Assembly: GCA_020632875.1 (NCBI GenBank)
Contig: JACKET010000025.1
Location: 3,481-67,480 of the forward strand
Direction: 5' to 3'
From: Alphaproteobacteria bacterium
GTDB taxonomy: Bacteria > Myxococcota_A > UBA796 > GCA-2862545
DNA length: 64,000 nt
The translations under genes and the position numbers were made by a program. The notes beneath the pieces were generated by a model. That model made no database searches. It was not told where the DNA came from and saw only the letters and a program-made list of their open reading frames with translations. Positions 17,556-25,240 of the stretch are shown here, piece by piece. Positions within the stretch are counted from its first letter, which is position 1. Each line of letters starts with the position of its first letter.

Positions 17556-18212
17556 ATGTCCACCACCAAGGCCGCCGCCGTCGTCGTCGCCCTCGCTTCG
17601 GGCACCTGCAACTCCGCCGACGAGCCCGCGCCGCCCGCCGCTCCGACCTATGCGTGCGCGAACGCGTTCGACGTCGGCTGTCGGTACCGCGCCGACGTGA
17701 GCGTCACCGGGGGAACCCTCGTCGACGCCGCCATCGCGCCCCTCCCGGACTGGGGTGTCGCGAGCAGCGGCACGTTCACGGGCCTCTCGGGCACCGTCAC
17801 GCTGACGGACGCCCAGGGCATCGACCCCGCCGTGACGTGCGGATTCACCGTCGACCTCGCCTTCCACTCCGACATCCAGGGCGGGCGTTCGGTGGTGTCC
17901 GTCGACGGCCAGCCGACGCTCTCGGCCGGGTGCCCGGCGACCTGCGCCTGGTTCCTGCCGACCGGCGGCGACTTCGCATCCGAGGGCGGGCAGTTCCGGC
18001 TGAAGATGTTCGAGGGCCAGTGGGAGCTCGAGCTCGGCGCGTCCGACCCGGACGAGCCCGAGTACGGCCCGCTGTGGCTCTACACCGGGCAGAGCGCGGT
18101 GGAGTTCGGCGAGGGCGTCGCGCTCACCGCGCCGGTGGGCGTGGCCGGGGGCGCGTGGGCCGTGCCGATGGCCGCTCCGCCCGGCAGCCACCCCGACGAC
18201 GTCTGCCTCTGA
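17556..18212 (+). CDS. Exported hypothetical protein, Cys-rich
   Basis: A 218-residue protein. The N-terminal MSTTKAAAVVVALASGTCNS looks like a short export signal; the Cys could be lipidated but the lipobox is weak. The body is beta-rich with conserved-looking Cys pairs (YACANAFDVGC, TCGF, GCPATCAW). GGAGG lies upstream of the ATG. It is divergent from ppsA over 171 bp, which contains a short palindrome GCGATGGATCGC at 17501-17512, and stops one base before the convergent kinase gene. I do not recognise a family. Confidence 0.6.
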   Translation: MSTTKAAAVVVALASGTCNSADEPAPPAAPTYACANAFDVGCRYRADVSVTGGTLVDAAIAPLPDWGVASSGTFTGLSGTVTLTDAQGIDPAVTCGFTVDLAFHSDIQGGRSVVSVDGQPTLSAGCPATCAWFLPTGGDFASEGGQFRLKMFEGQWELELGASDPDEPEYGPLWLYTGQSAVEFGEGVALTAPVGVAGGAWAVPMAAPPGSHPDDVCL

Positions 18213-18213
18213 T

Positions 18214-19839
18214 TCAGAGCGGGAACTCGCGCCTCGGGTCGGTGCCGCTGAACGTGGTCTCGAACACGACCCGCAGGCCCTTCTCGCTGGCGGGCCCGTC
18301 GAAGCAGAGCGGCCCCTCGACCTTCTGGTGCGGCCCGAACGACGCGGTGGGCCGGAGCGAGCCCTGGAGCGCCATGTGGCACCCGAGCGCCGCGTCGTAC
18401 TCGGTGCCGTCGGGGCCGACGAGCGACCACGGGAAGCCCGGATCGACCTCGTGATCCAGCAGGTTCTCGGCGGTCACGTCGACGATGTAGAGCCTGCCGC
18501 CGGGATTCTCGGGCGCATAGCGCAGCACGCCGTTCCGCACGCTCGTCTCGGTGCGGTAGCGATGGACCTCGATCCTCCACTCTGGCGCGCGGGGCGCGTC
18601 GACGCGCTGCACCCGCTCGCCCACCAGCACCTCGTCGAGGCCTTCGAGCTCGTCGAGGCCCTCGAGCTCGTCGAACCCGTCGAAGCCCTCGAGGTCGACG
18701 ACGATCCCGGTGTCGACCTCACCTGCCGTCAGGGCGACCAGCGCGACGGCCCCTCCCGACAGCAGCACGCTGCCGACGACCGCGATCAGGGCGACCAGGA
18801 GCGCGACGACGGCGAGCGCGAGCGCGAAGATCGGCAGTCCCAGCCCGGACCGCTGGGGCGGCACGGGCGGCGGAGGGGATACCGGACGCGGCTCGGGCAC
18901 CGGACGCGGTTCGGGCACCGGGTGCGGCTCGGGCACCGGATGCGGCTCGGGCGGCGGGATGGCGACGGTCTCGGCGGCGGCCTGCTTCGGCGCGAGGGGC
19001 TCGGGCGCGTCGCCACCGTCGAGGAGCGCGAGCAGCGCCGCGCAGTCGGGCGCACGCTGGGCCACGTCGGGCACGAGGGCCGCGCGGATGGCGTTCTCGA
19101 CGTGGCGCGGCACGCCGGGCTCGACGTCGCGGGGCGGGGTGTAGTCGCCGCGCACGATGGCCCCGAGCACCGAGAGCATGTTGTCGCCCGGGAACGCGCG
19201 CCGGCCGCAGAACAGCTCGTACAGCACGCACCCGAGCGCGAACACGTCGGCGCGCTGGTCGACGCCGGCCGCGTCGTTCGCCTGCTCGGGCGGCATGTAC
19301 GCGGGCGTGCCGAGCGCGAGGCCCGCCTTCGTGCCCGGCTGCGTGCGGTCCGAGAAGTACTCGCCGAGCACCTTCGCGATGCCGAAGTCGGCGACCTTCG
19401 GGAGGTATCCGCCGTCGAACGGCGCCATCAGGATGTTGTCGGGCTTGATGTCGCGGTGCACGAGCCCGCGCTTGTGGGCATACGCGACGGCGCCGAGGAT
19501 CTCGCGGAACCACGCCTCGGCGACCTCGAACGAGGGTCGCTCCGCCGCGAGCAGGTCGGCGAGGGACGGCCCGTCGACGAGCTCCATCACGAGCGCGGGG
19601 TGCCCGTCGACCTCGATGACGTCGGTGACCGAGACGATGTTGGGGTGCCGGAGCGACGCCTGGATCCGGCCTTCCTGCAGCAGCCGCTTCCGGATGCTCT
19701 TCGAGGTCAGGTCGAGCACCTTCACCACGTGCGTGCTGTCGAGCTGCAGGTGGCGGACGCGGTACACGGTCGCGGTGCCGCCCTGACCGAGCACCTCTTC
19801 GATCACGTACCGTTCGGCGATGGTCTGGCCGGCGTACAC
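18214..19839 (-). CDS. Transmembrane Ser/Thr protein kinase
   Basis: A 541-residue Hanks-type kinase. Gly loop GQGGTATVY (18-26), Lys40, catalytic HRDIKPDN (128-135), DFG 151-153 and APE-like MPPEQ 182-186 are all present, so it should be active. A Pro/Glu/Val linker (about 296-329: repeated PVPEPHPVPEP) leads to a hydrophobic stretch (about 332-372). The external part has an acidic repeat GFDGFDELEGLDELEGLDE and a C-terminal beta domain with LYIVDVTAENLLDHEVDP, resembling DUF4352-like folds. It begins with GTG, 20 bp after a CBS gene on the same strand, so co-expression with a nucleotide sensor is likely. Targets unknown. Confidence 0.9.
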   Translation of the reverse strand: MYAGQTIAERYVIEEVLGQGGTATVYRVRHLQLDSTHVVKVLDLTSKSIRKRLLQEGRIQASLRHPNIVSVTDVIEVDGHPALVMELVDGPSLADLLAAERPSFEVAEAWFREILGAVAYAHKRGLVHRDIKPDNILMAPFDGGYLPKVADFGIAKVLGEYFSDRTQPGTKAGLALGTPAYMPPEQANDAAGVDQRADVFALGCVLYELFCGRRAFPGDNMLSVLGAIVRGDYTPPRDVEPGVPRHVENAIRAALVPDVAQRAPDCAALLALLDGGDAPEPLAPKQAAAETVAIPPPEPHPVPEPHPVPEPRPVPEPRPVSPPPPVPPQRSGLGLPIFALALAVVALLVALIAVVGSVLLSGGAVALVALTAGEVDTGIVVDLEGFDGFDELEGLDELEGLDEVLVGERVQRVDAPRAPEWRIEVHRYRTETSVRNGVLRYAPENPGGRLYIVDVTAENLLDHEVDPGFPWSLVGPDGTEYDAALGCHMALQGSLRPTASFGPHQKVEGPLCFDGPASEKGLRVVFETTFSGTDPRREFPL

Positions 19840-19859
19840 GCTGAAGCTCTATCCGGCCG

Positions 19860-20264
19860 TCAGCCCGTCGCTTCGAGGATTTCGAGCAGGTAGTCGAGCA
19901 GGTCCTCGGCGGTCACGATGCCGACGAGCTCGTGGGTCCACACCGGGATGGCGCCCACGCGGAAGTCGCGCAGCGTGCGGATCGCCGTGGTCGCGGGCGT
20001 GTCGGGGTCCATCCCGAACAGCGTCTCGGAGCAGTACCAGGACACCGGGTCGTAGAGCATGCGGGCCGCGTCGCCCTCGATCTCGAGCGTGCGCTTCACC
20101 GGGCGGAGATCGCGGTCGGACAGCATCGCGACCAGCTCTCCCCCCTTCACCACCGGCAGGTGCCGGATCCGGTGGGCCTGCATCAGCTCGAGGGCATCCT
20201 TCACCGTCGCGGTGTAGTCGACGGTGATGGGGTCGGCGGACATCAGGTCGCGGAGCGTCTTCAT
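19860..20264 (-). CDS. Two-CBS-domain protein
   Basis: A 134-residue protein of one CBS pair: MKTLRDLMSADPITVDYTAT, IRHLPVVKGGELVAMLSDRDLRPV and VGAIPVWTHELVGIVTAEDLLDYL. An insertion (about residues 60-85, MLYDPVSWYCSETLFG) separates the repeats. The start follows a GGGAGAG ribosome site. It lies 20 bp upstream of the kinase gene on the same strand and probably shares its transcript; a regulatory link to the kinase is inferred. Confidence 0.8.
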   Translation of the reverse strand: MKTLRDLMSADPITVDYTATVKDALELMQAHRIRHLPVVKGGELVAMLSDRDLRPVKRTLEIEGDAARMLYDPVSWYCSETLFGMDPDTPATTAIRTLRDFRVGAIPVWTHELVGIVTAEDLLDYLLEILEATG

Positions 20265-20329
20265 GGCTCTCTCCCGGGATGCCGAAGGCTCCCACGGACG
20301 CCGCCCGGTGTCCACGACCCCCGCGGCGG

Positions 20330-20728
20330 TCAGCGCCGCGCGACGATCGCGGCCGTCCAGCGCAGCTCGTTCGCGAACGAGGGCGGGAGCGCGCCATCGA
20401 GCTGCCCGGCGAGCGCGCTGGCCTCGTCGACGGACTGCACGCGCCCCTCGAGCGCCAGCCCCCCCGCGGCATTGGCGAACCGCACGACGCCCTCCTCGAA
20501 GCGGGCCGGCACGCACGAGTCGATCCGCAGCTTCCCACCCGGGACGCGCAGCTCGAGGTCGTAGCAGGCCCTGAGGTCGTCGCCCTCCCGTCGGATCTCG
20601 ACCGACCCCGTGCCCGTCACGCCCTCCCCTTCGAGCTCGACCTCCCACGTGCCCTCGGGGGCCAGGACCTCCTGCGCATGGGCCGGGGGTACGGAAACGA
20701 GGAGCAGGAGCGGAGCGAGGAACGGCAC
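20330..20728 (-). CDS. Small exported beta-rich hypothetical protein
   Basis: A 132-residue protein from a GTG start preceded by GGAG. A clear Sec signal peptide, MPFLAPLLLLVSVPPAHAQ, ends in AHA-Q. The mature part is a small beta-barrel-like domain (GTWEVELEGEGVTGTGSVEI) with two Cys (CYDLE, DSCVPA). Such GTW-E-V segments occur in lipocalin-like exported proteins, but the family is not assigned. It is divergent from the protease gene. Confidence 0.65.
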   Translation of the reverse strand: MPFLAPLLLLVSVPPAHAQEVLAPEGTWEVELEGEGVTGTGSVEIRREGDDLRACYDLELRVPGGKLRIDSCVPARFEEGVVRFANAAGGLALEGRVQSVDEASALAGQLDGALPPSFANELRWTAAIVARR

Positions 20729-20863
20729 GGCTTGATCTCCATGCCGGAACTGTAGACCGGTGGCCCGTGGAAACGGCCGTCCGGGCGACGTCAGCGCGAT
20801 GACCGTTCGGATCGTCAAAACACTGTCATGCGGAGACTTCGCACCAACCACACGCACACGGGC

Positions 20864-20926
20864 TGGTACGATCTCCGTGCGCTCGTCGAGCGTGCTTTTT
20901 CTTGGTTGTGTCTTTGTGAGGTTGTG
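20864..20926 (+). promoter_or_regulatory. Extended -10 promoter and U-rich leader of the protease gene
   Basis: TGG-TACGAT at 20864-20872 is an extended -10 element. It is followed by an AT-rich stretch at 20894-20926 (CTTTTTCTTGG, then GTGTCTTTG) that stands out from the surrounding GC-rich DNA and ends in GAGGTTGTG before the ATG at 20927. The promoter reading is inferred. The U-rich leader could be an RNA-binding protein or Hfq-type site, or simply keep the start open. Confidence 0.4.
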
Positions 20927-22198
20927 ATGTTCTTGCTCACTCTGGGCGCCTTTGCCGCCCCGTTCGTCGATGTGTCCGACCCTTCGCTCCGTCCCGCCGA
21001 TCCGCCCGCGGGTGTCGAGCTGCCCGAAGTCGACTCGCCCGATTCCTTCGTCGTGGGCGGCGCTCCGTCCGCCCCCGGCACCTGGCAGAGCACCGTGTCC
21101 GTCATGTACGGCTCGATGCCCGGATGCACCGGCACGCTCGTCGCGCCCAACGTCGTGATCACCGCCGCTCACTGCGTGACGCCCGAGGCGCCCACCGCGG
21201 TGCGGACGGGCAGCGTCAACGCGGTCCAGGGCGGGCAGCTGATCCCCGTCGCGAACGCGACGTTCCACCCGAGCTACGACGGCTACGCGGGCGTCGACCT
21301 CGCGGTCCTCCAGCTCCAGACGCCGAGCAACTCCCCCATCACGACCATCGCGACCGACTGTGTCGAGGCGGAGGCCGTCTACGACGGGGCTCCCGCGGCA
21401 ATCGTCGGCTTCGGCTCGACCAACCCGCAGGGCACGCAGTACCCGGACGTGCTGTACGAGGCGATGTCGTCCATCCGCGACGCGGACTGCAGCCAGGACG
21501 TGCTGAACGGCATGCAGACGACCTGCGAGCCGGCGCTCCGGCCCGCGGGCGAGCTCGCGGCGGGCGGCAACGGCATCGACTCCTGCTACGGCGACTCCGG
21601 CGGCCCGCTCTACGTGCAGGGCGACGACGCGATCTGGTACCTCGCCGGCGTCACGTCGCGCGGCTTCGCGGCACAGAACTGCGGATCGGGCGGCGTGTAC
21701 GTGCGTCCCGACACGCACCTCGCATGGATCGAGGGCATCGTCGGGCCGCTTCCCCGTCCCGGCTGCGGCCAGCCGCCGACCGACCAGATCGACGACGGCC
21801 CTCCGGCGCCCGTGCCCGACCCCAAGCCCGACAACCCGCAGGAGACCGGCCTCCTCACCATCACGTCGACCTGGATGCCCGTCCGCAAGAACCGCCTCGG
21901 CGGCCTCGAGCTCACGGCCGACGGCGCGGACGGCGAGCTCGTCTGGACGCTCGAGGTCGACGGCCAGATCGGCACCGCCGCGATCGACGGCTCGATGCTG
22001 TTCTACACGCCTCCGCTGCACTGGGCGGGCGAGGACCTCGTGGTCGTCTCGGTGACGGACGCGACCGGGCACCGCGCCGAGGCCGAGATCGCCGTGTACG
22101 TGGGCGCGGCCGGCGGGTGCGATCAGGGCGGCGGCGCTCCGGCGGGCTTCGCGCTGGTCGGGCTGCTGGCGCTGCTCGGACGCGCCCGGAGGGACTGA
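20927..22198 (+). CDS. Trypsin-like serine protease (S1) with MYXO-CTERM-like tail
   Basis: A 423-residue exported protease. The start at 20927 gives a signal peptide (MFLLTLGAFAAP) after a GAGG site; an in-frame ATG at 20828 is less likely. The S1 triad is intact: TAAHC (His), GVDLAVLQL (Asp) and CYGDSGGPL (Ser). The propeptide-like region ends at VVGG (FVVGGAPS), the usual activation point. After the protease domain comes a Pro/Asp linker, an Ig-like beta domain (about 300-390), and the tail GGCDQGGGAPAGFALVGLL ending GRARRD, resembling MYXO-CTERM surface-sorting signals. Secreted and probably cell-surface anchored. Confidence 0.9.
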   Translation: MFLLTLGAFAAPFVDVSDPSLRPADPPAGVELPEVDSPDSFVVGGAPSAPGTWQSTVSVMYGSMPGCTGTLVAPNVVITAAHCVTPEAPTAVRTGSVNAVQGGQLIPVANATFHPSYDGYAGVDLAVLQLQTPSNSPITTIATDCVEAEAVYDGAPAAIVGFGSTNPQGTQYPDVLYEAMSSIRDADCSQDVLNGMQTTCEPALRPAGELAAGGNGIDSCYGDSGGPLYVQGDDAIWYLAGVTSRGFAAQNCGSGGVYVRPDTHLAWIEGIVGPLPRPGCGQPPTDQIDDGPPAPVPDPKPDNPQETGLLTITSTWMPVRKNRLGGLELTADGADGELVWTLEVDGQIGTAAIDGSMLFYTPPLHWAGEDLVVVSVTDATGHRAEAEIAVYVGAAGGCDQGGGAPAGFALVGLLALLGRARRD

Positions 22199-22226
22199 AC
22201 GGGCTAGCCTCCCCGCGGAGGTGCCC

Positions 22227-22583
22227 GTGCTTCTGTGGCTCGTCGCCTGTGCGTCGCTCGCGGGGCTCGAAGAGCTCGATGCCCTGCCGGCCGACTTCCC
22301 CCTCGCCCTCGAGGGGGAGACCGGGAAGATCACCCGGATGGCCGGGCCCGACGGGCAGCTCGCGGTCGACGTGGTCTTCGACGACGAGGAGCACGCCCGG
22401 GCCGGCTACGCCGCGCTGCGCGCGCAGGCCGAGTCCCGCGGCTTCGCGTTCGTCGACGAGCACCACATGAAGAAGCGCGACGAGACCGTGCTGCAGGGCC
22501 CCGACGGCAAGCTACAGCTCGGTTGCTGCCAGCAGCGCGCCGACCGTCGGTGGCTGTTGTTCGTCAGCTGGTGGAAGCGCTGA
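22227..22583 (+). CDS. Small putative lipoprotein, unknown function
   Basis: A 118-residue protein. The GTG at 22227 is preferred because GGAGG ends 5 bp before it; the GTG at 22221 overlaps that ribosome site. The start MLLWLVAC gives an ultra-short signal with lipobox LVAC. The mature part is a small alpha/beta domain with an adjacent Cys pair (LQLGCCQQR) and a C-terminal WWKR. It ends 2 bp before the steroid reductase-like gene. No family recognised. Confidence 0.6.
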   Translation: MLLWLVACASLAGLEELDALPADFPLALEGETGKITRMAGPDGQLAVDVVFDDEEHARAGYAALRAQAESRGFAFVDEHHMKKRDETVLQGPDGKLQLGCCQQRADRRWLLFVSWWKR

Positions 22584-22585
22584 CC

Positions 22586-23344
22586 ATGTCGCCCCTCGAC
22601 CCGTACTGGCACCAGGCCACGGTCACCGCGCTGCTCGTCCTCGCCCTCCCCGTGTTCGCCATCCTGTGGTGGCTGCCCGCTCCGTACGGCCGGCACGGCG
22701 ACCCGCGCTTCGGCCCCATGATCCCGGGCCGGATCGCGTGGTTCCTCATGGAGTGCCCCACCCTGCTCGTGTTCGTCCCCGTCCTCGCGATGGGCGAGCA
22801 CGCCACCGAGCCCGTGGTGCTCGTGCTCGCGGCGCTCTGGCTGCTGCACTACGTCAACCGCACGCTGGTCTACCCGATGCGGCTCCCCTCCGTCCGGCCC
22901 ATGGCCACCGCGGCGGTCGTCAGCGGCTTCGCGTTCCAGATGCTGAACAGCTCGGCGAACGCCGCCGCGCTCGGCCAGCTCACCGACTGGTCGGGCTGGG
23001 CGACCGATCCGCGCTTCGCCATCGGCTGCGCGCTCTTCCTGGTGGGCCAGGCGGTCCACCACCACGGCGACGGCGTGCTGATGGGCCTCCGGAAGCCCGG
23101 TGAGACCGGCTACAAGGTGCCGGAAGCCGGGCTCTACCGCTGGGTGACGAACGTCGCGTACCTCGGCGAGATCACGAGCTGGACGGGCTGGGCGCTCGCC
23201 ACCGGCACGCTCGCGGGCCTCGCGATGCTCGTGTTCACGCTCGCGAACCTCGTGCCGCGCGCGGCGAGCCACCACCGCTGGTACCGCGAGACCTTCCCGG
23301 ACTACCCGTCCGACCGCCGGATCCTCGTCCCGTTCGTTTGGTGA
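22586..23344 (+). CDS. Steroid 5-alpha-reductase (3-oxo-5-alpha-steroid 4-dehydrogenase) family membrane protein
   Basis: A 252-residue integral membrane protein with about six hydrophobic segments. The C-terminal signature of the SRD5A family is well kept: VYPMRLPSVRPM, then KPGETGYKVPEAGLYRWVT, YLGEITSWTGWAL and HHRWYRETFPDYP near the end. Eukaryotic relatives reduce delta-4,5 bonds of 3-oxo-steroids with NADPH; bacterial substrates are mostly unknown. It begins 2 bp after the small lipoprotein gene, so the two may be co-expressed. Confidence 0.85.
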   Translation: MSPLDPYWHQATVTALLVLALPVFAILWWLPAPYGRHGDPRFGPMIPGRIAWFLMECPTLLVFVPVLAMGEHATEPVVLVLAALWLLHYVNRTLVYPMRLPSVRPMATAAVVSGFAFQMLNSSANAAALGQLTDWSGWATDPRFAIGCALFLVGQAVHHHGDGVLMGLRKPGETGYKVPEAGLYRWVTNVAYLGEITSWTGWALATGTLAGLAMLVFTLANLVPRAASHHRWYRETFPDYPSDRRILVPFVW

Positions 23345-23372
23345 GGTCACGCGCGCCGGACTATGAGGGCGC

Positions 23373-23963
23373 ATGCTCGCGTTGCTGGCCATCCTCGCCG
23401 GCACCGGCGCGCTCGCTGCCGAGCCGCCGCCGCCGACCGAATCGGAGCTGAAGGCCGAGGCCTACCGCCTGTCCGGCGAGATGCACCGCGCTGCCCAGAA
23501 GAACGCATGGGAGCGGGTCGAGCGGTACTACAACGACGCCCTCGCGACGGGAATGCCGCTCGGCGCCGACGCGCACATGACGGCCGCCGAGGCTGCGAAG
23601 ACCCGCGGCGACCTGGGCCGGATGTACGCCCGGCTCGTGTCCGCGCTGCGTGCCGACCCCGCCAATTCCGACGCCAGCCAGCGCCTGGCCGGGCTCGACG
23701 CGATCTACGGCCGCGTCCAGCTCAAGGCCGTGAAGGGCGCGACCCTCGAAGACTACGAGCATCCGTTCGATCCGAACCAGATCCGCGCGGTCGACTACGC
23801 GATCGCGACGATGCGCGACACGGGCGAGTTCGTCGGCCTGCTCCCGCCCGGCCCGTACAGCATCGACGGCGACCCCTTCGAGGTCGTGGCCGGCCAGGTC
23901 CTCGTGCTCGACCTGAGCCCCCCGCCTCCGCCGCCTCCCGAGAAGAAGCCGAAGAAGCGCTGA
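23373..23963 (+). CDS. Exported helical-repeat hypothetical protein
   Basis: A 196-residue protein with a signal peptide (MLALLAILAGTGALAA) cut before EPPPP. The mature part is helical with TPR-like spacing (AYRLSGEMHRAAQKNAWERV; HMTAAEAAKTRGDLGRMYARL) followed by a small PEGA-like beta domain (GLLPPGPYSIDG) and a Pro-rich, Lys-rich end (eight consecutive prolines bar one Ser, then EKKPKKR). It is common in type for myxobacterial envelope proteins; function unknown. It ends adjacent to the convergent stress-protein gene with no spacer. Confidence 0.65.
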   Translation: MLALLAILAGTGALAAEPPPPTESELKAEAYRLSGEMHRAAQKNAWERVERYYNDALATGMPLGADAHMTAAEAAKTRGDLGRMYARLVSALRADPANSDASQRLAGLDAIYGRVQLKAVKGATLEDYEHPFDPNQIRAVDYAIATMRDTGEFVGLLPPGPYSIDGDPFEVVAGQVLVLDLSPPPPPPPEKKPKKR

Positions 23964-24392
23964 CTACTTCCGCACGATGAGCACGAGGCAGTGCGCCAGG
24001 CGCGCCACGCGCTCCGCGACGGACCCGAGCAGCAGGTGCGCCAGCCCCGTCCGCCCATGGGACGCGATGACGATCAGGTCGGCGTGGATGGACTTCGCGA
24101 CATCCGTGATGCGCTTGCCGGGGTCGCCGACGCGCGTGTGGACGGTCGCGGCCTGGAGGCCCATCCCGTCGAGCTTCTCGCGCAGGGCGGTCGTAACGCT
24201 CTCGGCGCGACTCTCGTCGTCGACGGCGTCCCAGACCGAGCCCGGATCGCCGGGATGCAGCGGCAGGAGCACGTGGATCACGTGCAGGTGGGACGGGTCG
24301 TCGACGATGGCCCGGCCGTGCTCGAGGGCCTCCCACGAGGTCTCGGAGAAGTCGATCGGGACGAGGACGCAGCTTCGCGACCAGTTGCTCAT
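23964..24392 (-). CDS. Universal stress protein (UspA family)
   Basis: A 142-residue single-domain Usp. It begins with VLVPIDFSETSWEALEHG, carries an Asp in the strand-1 position, and ends in the ATP-binding signature SHGRTGLAHLLLGSVAERV (Gx2Gx9GS type), so it probably binds ATP. A GGAGAG ribosome site precedes the ATG. It lies 38 bp downstream of nothing on its own strand and abuts the convergent gene, so it is likely monocistronic. Confidence 0.9.
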   Translation of the reverse strand: MSNWSRSCVLVPIDFSETSWEALEHGRAIVDDPSHLHVIHVLLPLHPGDPGSVWDAVDDESRAESVTTALREKLDGMGLQAATVHTRVGDPGKRITDVAKSIHADLIVIASHGRTGLAHLLLGSVAERVARLAHCLVLIVRK

Positions 24393-24430
24393 GGGGCTCT
24401 CCGCGGTGGACCAGTGATACCACCCGCGGC

Positions 24431-25240
24431 TCACGGGATCCGCAAGCCCACCGTGGTGCCGCCTTCGCGGACGAGCAGGGCCGGCGCCGACGGGCCTCCC
24501 GAGCGCCCGTCCACGACGCGCGCTTCGGAGACACCGCCCTCGAGCGCCGTGCGGATCGCGGCGATCTTGGGGCGCATGCCGCTGTGGATGGCGCCCGTGC
24601 GCTCGAGCGACGCCAGCTCGTCGAGCGTCGTGGTGCGGAGGGTCGTCGTGGGATCGGCGGGATCGCGGAGGATGCCGGGCGACCGCGTGAGCAGCACGAG
24701 ACGCGTGGCGCCGAGCGCGATGGCGACGTGGGCCGCGACGGTGTCGGCGTTGACGTTGAGCACCTGCCCCGCGTCCGACACGGCCAGCGGGCTGATGACG
24801 GGCACGAGCCCGGCTTCGAGCAGCGCGACGAGCGGCCCCGTCCGGACGGTGTGCAGGTCGCCGACCTCGCCGAAGTCCACGAGCTGGCCGTCGATCTGCG
24901 TCGGCGGACGGCGATTCGCGCCGAGGATGGCGCCGTCGACGCCCGACAGCCCGATCGACGGCGCACCCGCAGCCTGGAACGCCCGCACCCACTGGACGGA
25001 CAGCGTGCCCCGCCAGATCTCGACGGCCCGCGCGAGCACTTCGGGCGTCGTGGCGCGGCGGCCGGCCACGCGGGTGATCGGCAGCCCGGATGCCTCGAGC
25101 GCCGCGTCGAGCTGGGGCCCGCCGCCGTGCACGAAGACGACCTTCGCGCCCCCGGCGCGCAGCCCCGCCACGTCGCTCGCGACGCCAGCGAGCCAGTCCC
25201 CGCGCGTCGCGAGATCCCCGCCCGCCTTGACGACGATCAC
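24431..25240 (-). CDS. argB: Acetylglutamate kinase
   Basis: A 269-residue amino-acid kinase that phosphorylates N-acylglutamate in arginine synthesis. Features are VVKAGGDLA at the start, the GGGPQLD substrate loop (VFVHGGGPQLDAALE), GLSGVDG, NVNADTVA and the C-terminal GGTTVG. The GTG at 25240 overlaps the argF' stop as GTGA; a GTG two codons earlier (25246) is possible. It is last in the operon P-loop gene, argC, argD, argF', argB. With argF' present, the substrate may be N-acetyl- or N-succinyl-glutamate; the LysW-type variants are an alternative but no LysW carrier is seen. Confidence 0.85.
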   Translation of the reverse strand: MIVVKAGGDLATRGDWLAGVASDVAGLRAGGAKVVFVHGGGPQLDAALEASGLPITRVAGRRATTPEVLARAVEIWRGTLSVQWVRAFQAAGAPSIGLSGVDGAILGANRRPPTQIDGQLVDFGEVGDLHTVRTGPLVALLEAGLVPVISPLAVSDAGQVLNVNADTVAAHVAIALGATRLVLLTRSPGILRDPADPTTTLRTTTLDELASLERTGAIHSGMRPKIAAIRTALEGGVSEARVVDGRSGGPSAPALLVREGGTTVGLRIP

